Notes under the pieces: model-generated
Seen by the model: the letters and a program-made list of their open reading frames with translations, nothing else
What the model was told of the DNA's origin: nothing
Database searches by the model: none
In this document: in pieces, positions 1-7,200 of the stretch
Position numbering within the stretch: position 1 is the first letter of the stretch
Layout of the letters: each line of letters begins with the position of its first letter
Assembly (NCBI GenBank): GCA_002005505.1
Contig: MVGU01001865.1
Location: 10,001-27,644, forward strand
Length of the DNA: 17,644 nucleotides
Direction of reading: 5' to 3'
From: Botryococcus braunii
Lineage: Eukaryota > Chlorophyta > Trebouxiophyceae
Position numbers and translations under genes: made by a program

Positions 1-185
1 TCCGTTGCCGACGAACCCACAAAGTTGTACTGCCACCTTGGAGGTACTGCAGGCGCCGCAGGCAGGGAGGAGAAGTCGGAGATGGGTTTTGCGTCCCCAA
101 AAGGTTTTGTCGTCAATCATCTGCAGTTGAGGGCATCTGTGGGGAGGATGTGAGGGGTAACCCTTATGATGTATTGCCCGCTTTT

Positions 186-233
186 GCTGAAGGTGGATTG
201 GAGGCTGATCAGGGCCTCCAACCCACCTTCAGC
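186..233. repeat. 20-bp inverted repeat (hairpin)
   Basis: Left arm 186-205 (GCTGAAGGTGGATTGGAGGC) and right arm 214-233 are reverse complements at 19 of 20 positions, around an 8-nt loop at 206-213. The single mismatch is A/C in a plus-strand transcript but a G-U wobble in a minus-strand transcript, so a minus-strand RNA would pair along the whole stem. No function can be assigned. Confidence 0.8.
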
Positions 234-329
234 CTGGCGGGCACCCAACTGGGAATGGGAAATGTAAGTCAATTTGGGATGCATCACATAGATGAGGTTA
301 ATCTGTGGTAGTTGGATATCACATATATA

Positions 330-334
330 CTTCT
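330..334. repeat. Target site duplication of outer element, left copy
   Basis: CTTCT directly before the left LTR equals CTTCT at 14770-14774 directly after the right LTR. Five base pairs is the usual duplication length for copia-type integrases. Confidence 0.93.
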
Positions 335-359
335 TGTTAGGTTATGGGCTTGGCGTATT

Positions 360-502
360 CCTGTGCAGTGGCGGCACGGAGGGTGTGAGTCAAAGTTCGC
401 TCTACTGTGTGACGAAGAGTAGAGTATAGAACATGAACAATCAAGGACTGATTGGGCAACTTTAAGGAAACACCCGGAGTGCTTGTGAAGTCCCAAACAA
501 GT
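360..502 (-). repeat. LTR-internal direct repeat, U5-side copy (outer 3' LTR)
   Basis: 143 bp repeated at 682-824 (offset 322 bp), differing only at 426. The equivalent copy in the 5' LTR is 14103-14245. The two copies are separated by 179 bp of unique LTR sequence. Confidence 0.93.
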
Positions 503-681
503 CTATTACAATTGCTCACTTGCTCTCTCTTAACAACGGAATTCAAACTATCCTAACTGGTACGTACTCAGAAAGGATCAATCTCATTGTCCGATGATAA
601 GATAGCCAAGCACATACACATAACACGAAATATTGAGGTCAACAAAGCCTCAAATCTCCCAATCTATTCACCATCACGTTA

Positions 682-824
682 CCTGTGCAGTGGCGGCACG
701 GAGGGTGTGAGTCAAAGTTCGCTCTACTGTGTGACGAAGAGTAGAGTCTAGAACATGAACAATCAAGGACTGATTGGGCAACTTTAAGGAAACACCCGGA
801 GTGCTTGTGAAGTCCCAAACAAGT
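682..824 (-). repeat. LTR-internal direct repeat, U3-side copy (outer 3' LTR)
   Basis: Second copy of the 143-bp repeat; the equivalent in the 5' LTR is 14425-14567. In element orientation its end reads CACAG followed by GTAACG, which resembles a splice donor. Confidence 0.93.
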
Positions 825-1026
825 GCCTTGCCTCTCCGTGCTAGCACCACTACCTTCCTGCACTAAACGTGTCTGTAACTTGCGTTATCTTTATCTTCAT
901 TCAAATTGTTCCTAACCGCTAAGTCTTTGTAGTTTCGCCCATATTAGTCATTTATTATTGTCACTGACGGAATAGCCACTATTACTCCACTGAGGGAAAG
1001 GCATATATAACTCATCCAATATAACA

Positions 1027-1039
1027 CTTCCCCTTGCCT
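1027..1039 (-). other. Polypurine tract of outer element
   Basis: The minus strand reads AGGCAAGGGGAAG immediately before the 3' LTR, the place where plus-strand DNA synthesis is primed during reverse transcription. The same 13 nt stand at the equivalent place in the inner element (4230-4242). The RNaseH reading frame stops six bases upstream, at 1045. Confidence 0.88.
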
Positions 1040-2835
1040 TTTCCTCACCAGAACTTGGCAAGACCCAGTGAGTTTCTATGACCCTGAAACACTAGTCTTA
1101 CTAGAGGTTTATTGAAGATGTCAGCCACATTTCTGGCAGACTGAATGTATTTGAAGTCAACCTGCCCCTTTGCAATAGCTTCACGTGCAAAGTGACAGCT
1201 GATTGCAATGTGCTTGGTATGTTTAGAATACACTGGATTCCTGAGGTGATTGATGCACCCTTGGTTATCACAATGTATCTTCACTATCCAGGGAAACACA
1301 CCAATTTCCTCTAGGAATCCCCTCAGCCAATTAGCTTCCTTCACAACAGCACTTGCTGCCATGAATTCTGCTTCTACTGTGGAAGTAGCCATAGCAGATT
1401 GCTTTTCACTTCCCCACACAACTGCTCCTCCAAACACATTGAGAATGAAGCCGGTGGTGGAGAAACGGTGGTCTTGATCCCCACCGTAATCAGCATCAAC
1501 ATATCCCTCCAACTCTGTTTCTTTTCCACCAAGGATCAGAACCAGGTCTCGGGTTCCCTTAAGATATTTCAACACACGGATTGCTTCATTCCAGTGTGCT
1601 GTTGTGGGTGACATCCTGTACCTCGACAGAACTCCTACAGCCTGGGATATATCAGGACGAGTGGTGTTAGCTATGTAGAGTAGTGACCCTACTAACTCAC
1701 AGTATCGATGACCAGGATGCAGAACACTCCCAGCACCAATACTATCATTCCCATCCTTTGGTGCAGGCATCTGAGACATTACAAAATCTTTTGTCATTGG
1801 GGTATCGGGCCCAACTGACTCAAGATCAAGACCAAACTTCTCCACAAGTGCATCTATCTTAGGAATGCAACTCAGGGAGATTAACCCCTTCTCTCTATCT
1901 CTCATGACTTGACAACCTAAGAAATCCTTCACTTCCCCTAGATCGTGGATGGTGAATTCTTTCTTGAGAAGCTCTTTCACTCTCTCCACCTCTGACATGC
2001 CCTTGGATACAATCAAGAGATCATCTACATAAATTAGCACGTAGGATTTACCCCCATCTTCAGAGCATCTCACATAAACTCCAGCATCACTCTTGCACAC
2101 CTCATACCCCATGACTTCAAGTTTGTCATTAAGGGTTCTGTGCCAGGCACGTGGGGCCTGCTTTAGGCCATACAGTGCCTTTTTGAGTCGACACACGGTA
2201 TTGCGATCACCATTCTCAAATCCAGGAGGTTGCGTTACATACACTTCTTCCTCCAGCTCACCATTGAGAAAGGCTGTCTTAACATCTACCTGGTGAATCT
2301 CATAACCTTCCCTAGCAGCCACAGCTAACAAGGTTCTCCTAGCTCCATAGCTGCTGGTTGGTGCAAAGACCTCCATGACATCTACTCCAGGAATTTGTCG
2401 ACAACCCTGAGCAACCAATCTTGCCTTGAATCTCAACACATTGCCATGTGCATCCATTTTCACTGAGAAAATCCAGTGAACTGGTATTACCTTATGCCCA
2501 TGAGGTCTGGGAACATATTCCATAACCTCATGGGTGTCTAATGAATTCTGCTCTTCTTGCATAGCAGCCTTCCAGTATTCCCACTGAGGAGACATCTGAG
2601 CTTCTCTTAAATTAGAGGGAACATGGATTTTACCAAATCTAACACCAGTGTGCTTCCCCTCCTCTCCCTTACCCTTGGGAGAATCGTTGGTTGCACCCTC
2701 AGAACCCACTACTCTTCCACTGACACTCGCCGCACTACAGCTAGCTTTTCTCTCAGTGGTATCAGAGCTTTCTCTCATGCTTCTCTCTCTCTTGGATTCG
2801 CACCTCGCACTGCTCAACTTGTTGCCTCGCACGCT

Positions 2836-2940
2836 CACATCTTCCTCCCAAACACAGGTACCTCCCGGGAAGCATCGATAGTCCGGAGGTTTCTCACATT
2901 GTCTGAGCTTCCGGTTCACCTCCACATCCACACTCTTACA
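2836..2940 (-). other. Cys module 2 in the IN-RT linker (outer element)
   Basis: Second copy of the four-cysteine module with identical C-x13-C-x7-C-x5-C spacing, the EVNR block, PPDYRC and GTCVWEEDV. At DNA level it has drifted visibly from module 1 while all four cysteines, the proline pair and the GTCVWE core are kept. Confidence 0.75.
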
Positions 2941-3084
2941 CATCCTCTCAAGCTCAGGCTCTAGAGGGCTCTCACAGGCAGAGGGAGATGGGCTCTGGTC
3001 GCCCCTTTGCTTCCCCTCCCTTTCTTGACTTGTATGTCTCTGACTTCCACGTTGTGTCACAAGAGACTGTGACCTCTCATCCCT

Positions 3085-3189
3085 GACATCCTTCTCCCAT
3101 ACACAGGTACCTCTCAGGCTGCACTTGTAATTTGGTGGTACCACACATTGTCCGTGCACCCGATTCACCTCCTCTTCTCGGCTCTCACA
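3085..3189 (-). other. Cys module 1 in the IN-RT linker (outer element)
   Basis: A 35-residue segment with four cysteines spaced C-x13-C-x7-C-x5-C, also holding an EVNR block, a PPNYKC block and GTCVWEKDV. The same layout recurs 83 codons later at 2836-2940. I recognise no domain; metal binding or disulphide pairing is inference. Confidence 0.75.
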
Positions 3190-3530
3190 CAAGTACTGGG
3201 ATGCTGACCCAGTACTGCTCGCACAGACATTTCTGGCTGTTTCCGAGAGAGTGGAATGACTCTTCTCAGGATTGTGGCTGTCACCACCTTCCCCTACCAG
3301 TCCACGCCACTGATGGGGAGAGCCAGATGTTTCCACACAAGTCTCACCACTGACATGAAGCTCATTCACTGGACAGGACCCACCCGTGCAACTCAGCTCC
3401 CTGGGACCATTTGCAGTCATGATTGTGGCTGCCCCCCTCTCATCACTAACATGAAAATCAGGGCTCTCAGACTGGCACCCATCTATCTGCACTTCCCCTG
3501 GTCCCTGTGACTGTGTGTCACTTTCTGTTA

Positions 3531-3535
3531 GCCCC
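3531..3535. repeat. Target site duplication of inner element, left copy
   Basis: GCCCC before the LTR at 3536, repeated at 10548-10552. With one copy and the inner element removed, the outer reading frame continues across this site. Confidence 0.93.
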
Positions 3536-3563
3536 TGTGAAAGGTTATGGGCAATCGGCTTTC

Positions 3564-3698
3564 CCTGTACAAAGCAGACAGGTCGTCAATAGACGAAGTT
3601 ACTCCAGCTACAGTCCGTACGACTGTCTGCTGAGTGCCACACACAACTGTCGGACAAGACTAGCATCTGGTGATGCCCAGCATCTTTCACAACCAGTT
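3564..3698 (-). repeat. LTR-internal direct repeat, U5-side copy (inner 3' LTR)
   Basis: 135 bp repeated without change at 3892-4026 (offset 328 bp). The equivalent copy in the 5' LTR is 9882-10016. The layout parallels the outer LTR although the repeated sequence is different. Confidence 0.93.
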
Positions 3699-3891
3699 CC
3701 GTTACATCATTATCTTGTACACAAGCACCGATCAAGCAATCACTAGATAAGGCTCTAGACGGCTACGTTCAAGTACATGCCTATACTCCCTGAAGTCACT
3801 GTCCCTTATCTGTTTGAGTGACTACAGGGTACACTAAGCTTGTTCACTCTCACAATAGCAACAATGATACAACACACACTGCCGCACCGTA

Positions 3892-4026
3892 CCTGTACAA
3901 AGCAGACAGGTCGTCAATAGACGAAGTTACTCCAGCTACAGTCCGTACGACTGTCTGCTGAGTGCCACACACAACTGTCGGACAAGACTAGCATCTGGTG
4001 ATGCCCAGCATCTTTCACAACCAGTT
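3892..4026 (-). repeat. LTR-internal direct repeat, U3-side copy (inner 3' LTR)
   Basis: Second identical copy of the 135-bp repeat; the equivalent in the 5' LTR is 10210-10344. In element orientation it ends TACAG followed by GTACGG. Confidence 0.93.
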
Positions 4027-4229
4027 GGTATTCACTCCGGTGGGGCAGCCTTAAGAGTTCATCCGACAAACGTGTGATCTAGATAGGATTGTACCTTATG
4101 TTCGAAAACGTCCAGAATCTGCCGTGTCTCAAGGTACCTTATGTTCTCAATGGACCCATATCCTAATAGTGCACACATGAAGATCACTTAAAGCACAAGG
4201 CATTCAATAATAATGTTCAGAACTCAACA

Positions 4230-4242
4230 CTTCCCCTTGCCT
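4230..4242 (-). other. Polypurine tract of inner element
   Basis: AGGCAAGGGGAAG on the minus strand, immediately before the 3' LTR and identical to the outer element's tract. The polyprotein stop codon (4250-4252) is eight bases upstream. Confidence 0.88.
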
Positions 4243-4249
4243 GCATGCT

Positions 4250-7200
4250 TTAAGTGTATCTTCTCAAACCTAGTGAATCACGATGACCAACAAACACGGG
4301 CTTGGCAAGTGGCTTGGTCATAATGTCAGCCACATTGCGTGCAGATTCCACATAGAGGATATCTACCTGCCCAAGTGCCATAGCTTCCCTAGCGTAGTGG
4401 AAGCTTACTGCAACGTGCTTTGTGAATTTGGAATACAGGGGGTTCCGTAAATTAGAAATGCATCCTTGGTTGTCACAGAAAATTTTGACCCTCCAAGGTG
4501 CAGCCCCTATCTCTTCCAAGAAGCCCCTTAGCCAGTTGGCTTCCTTCACAATATGGCCAGCTGCCATAAACTCAGCTTGCACAGTTGAGGTAGCAACTGA
4601 GCTCTGCTTCTTGCTTCCCCAAACCACGGCACTACCATAGACTGATAGAACATAGCCAGTGGTGGAATACCTGTGGTCCAGGTCCCCGGCATAGTCGGCA
4701 TCAACATAGCCTTCTAGCTCAGGGCCCTTTCCACCCAGAGTAAGAGCTAACTCTCTGGTATCTCTCAAGTACTTCAGCACTCGAATGGCCTCATTCCAGT
4801 GTGAGGTAGTGGGTGTCATTCTATACCTTGACAACACTCCAACAGCCTGAGAAATGTCAGGCCGGGTCGTATTGGCTATGTACAGTAACGATCCAATTAA
4901 CTCGCAGTATCGATGACCAGGTGGCAGAGGGGTACCAGCCCCATGTGACATACCATCTGAGGACTCGGGTCTGCTGCTAGCCACGAAGTCCTTGGACATG
5001 GGGGTATCAACCCCACGTCCATCATCAGCAACGCCAAACTTCTCCACAAGAGCATCAATCTTGGGAGTGCAACTCATGGAAATAGTGCCCTGAACTCTAT
5101 TGCGTAGGACCTGACACCCCAGGAAATCATTCACCTCTCCCAAATCATGGATGGTGAAGTCCTTCTTCAATAACTCTTTCCCCCACTCAATCTCTGCAAC
5201 CACTCTGGCAACTATGAGAAGATCATCGACATAAACAAGAATAAACGACAGATTACCATCAGGGGCCCTCCTGATGTATACCCCAGCGTCGCTCTTGCAC
5301 ACACTATACCCCATCACGCTCAACTTGTCGCTCAAGGTCTTGTGCCAAGCCCGTGGGGCTTGCTTAAGACCGTAGAGTGCCTTCCTGAGCTTGCACACAA
5401 CTCTCGTGTTGCCATTCTCAAATCCTGGTGGTTGGGTCACATAGACCTCTTCCTCCAACTCCCCATTGAGAAAAGCTGTCTTGATATCCACTTGGTGGAT
5501 CTCAAGATTTTGTGTGGCAGCCACTGCCAGCACAGCTCTCCTAGCACCATAGCTGCTGGTAGGTGCAAAAACCTCACCAACATCTATACCAGGAATCTGT
5601 CTGCAACCCTGGGCAACCAATCTTGCTTTAAACCGAGTGACATTCCCATGTGCATCGTTTTTTGTAGAAAAAATCCAATGAACAGGGATAACTTTCTGCC
5701 CATGGGGTCTTTCCACATACTGCATAACCTCATGGGTGTCTAAAGACTCCATCTCCTCTTGCATTGCCTGCTGCCAAAACTCCCACTGAGGTGAGCGCTG
5801 GGCTTCCCTCAAGTTTGAGGGCACGTGAACTTTTCCCAACGTGACAGAAGGTACACTCTGTACCTTATGCTGTGGTGCAGCAGGGCTGTCAGCCTTACTG
5901 ATGCTGTTCCCTTCTCTCTCTCTCTCTCCCTGGTTGCCAGAATAAGGTACATTATGTACCTTATGCTGGGACTGGGCAGTACTGCCGGGATTATCTGATT
6001 CCTTCTCAAGTCTCTCTCTCTCTCCTTGACTACTGGACTCATGTGCAGCACCCTTACATTCTCGCACCTTCCGCAATGCAGAGGGGAGCAGCAGCTCTCT
6101 CTCTCTCCTGGACTCACACTTGGGCACACTACCCAGACTTGCCTGAGCTGCGCCTACAATGTCAGCCTGCACACCATAAGCATGACTAGCCAGTGACTGG
6201 GATTGGGCACCAGCTTCCCCTACTGCTGGCATGTCTAACCCACTGCTCTCATCTCTTACATCTGCACCGAACATAGCCTCGACTGTCTCAACCTGCCCCT
6301 GCATATCAGGGAGACCAACCATGTTTGGCTCACTCACAATTGCCTGACCTGGGTCAGGGGCATGCAATGGGATGTCAGAATGCTCTCTCCTAGCCACGCG
6401 CTGTACATAACGCTGCTCCCTTGTAAGGGTGGTCCCTGGAGGAAGGGGAATTTGTGACTTCCCCTGCATTCGCAACCCCTCTTGTACCTTCTGCATTTTT
6501 TCTACCTGGGATTGAGTTTCTACACCCCCCCTGGCCAGATTCTGCATATGCTCAAGCACCGACCACGAGTGCTGAGATGGTTCTGGGGTCCCAACAGTAG
6601 AATCCAGGCTGGTGGGGTTTCCTTGGTCATGTGCTGCTGTAGTCCCGTCTCCAGACTGATCCCCAGCACAAAGTCCAGAGGTCCCAGGAGCCCCAGTGGA
6701 AAGCGTCTCCACTCCATGGTCATCCTCCTCATCCCAGAACGTGGGTGGAGCAGCAGAGGGAATTGCTTGAGGCGTTGCCAGATTCTCACTGCCAAGGGGG
6801 GGTGATATCCTAGAATCATAGACAGACCCAGGCTGGACCTTTGATAGACCCACTCTCTCAGCCCCCCTCAAGTGCTCGATAAAGCTGACGTCCCTACTCT
6901 CCTTCCACACTCCATTCCCCACGTACACACGATACGCTTTAGACTGGGGACAATAACCAGTAAACATCCCAGGGATGGTCTTGGGCCCAAAAACAGACCT
7001 TTGGCCACTGGGAATGTGCACATGGGCTACACAGCCAAACGTGCGCAGCACAGACACATCAGGTTTGACACCAAAGAATAATTCCATGGGGGTCAGGGAC
7101 CTGCCTGAAGTAGGACCCACATTGTAGAGGAGGGTAGCTGTCTCAAGCGCCTCCTTCCAAAGGGAGGGGTCTGCTGCAGCATGGACCAACAGAGTCCTTG

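Larger units (their letters stand above)
1..334. other. Left flank, no secure gene
   Basis: Host sequence left of the outer retrotransposon. One plus-strand frame is open from base 1 to a TGA at 151-153 (50 codons, entering from outside the window); it could be the end of an exon but has no recognisable domain. A long hairpin sits at 186-233 and is listed separately. Bases 330-334 (CTTCT) are the left target duplication of the outer element. Nothing else is identifiable. Confidence 0.5.
335..1026 (-). repeat. 3' LTR of outer element (692 bp)
   Basis: Begins TGTTAG and ends ATAACA on the plus strand (TG...CA ends). It matches 14078-14769 along its whole length with one substitution seen by eye: A at 426 here, C at 14169 in the partner. 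It contains an internal direct duplication (360-502 and 682-824). The inverted copy of the primer site lies at 340-349. A TATATA run lies at about 1004-1009. Confidence 0.96.
1045..3535 (-). pseudogene. Outer element polyprotein, downstream half: linker, reverse transcriptase, RNase H
   Basis: C-terminal half of the outer gag-pol, cut off from its start by the inner element. The frame is open from the target duplication at 3535 to TGA at 1045-1047. In order: a Cys-rich linker (about 3490-2660) with a duplicated four-cysteine module, then copia-type reverse transcriptase with the first catalytic Asp in the VDVKTAFLNG block (codon 2284-2286) and YVDD at 2020-2031, then RNase H with Asp at 1492-1494 (DADY block), Glu in TVEAEF, Asp at 1267-1269 (CDNQ) and Asp at 1120-1122 (ADIF). 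All expected active-site residues are present. It is close to the inner element's RT (roughly three quarters identical by eye) but clearly another family. It has no start of its own, so the broken state comes from the insertion, not from internal decay. Confidence 0.93.
3536..4229 (-). repeat. 3' LTR of inner element (694 bp)
   Basis: Starts TGTGAAAGG and ends CTCAACA on the plus strand. No difference from 9854-10547 was found by eye. It contains a 135-bp internal direct repeat (3564-3698 and 3892-4026) and an inverted copy of the primer site at 3543-3552. GTACCTTATGTTC occurs twice, at 4091-4103 and 4134-4146. Confidence 0.96.

Noticed and set aside
284..863. Minus-strand frames of about 70 codons inside the outer LTRs (also 13940-14606)
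   Set aside because: They recur only because the LTR and its internal repeat are duplicated; composition is poor and they do not continue into any known protein.
3507..3746. Plus-strand frame in the inner LTR (again at 9855-10064)
   Set aside because: Antisense to the element's transcription and confined to LTR sequence; no coding character beyond being open.
5342..5743. 133-codon plus-strand frame opposite the inner reverse transcriptase
   Set aside because: Shadow of the highly constrained RT frame on the other strand.
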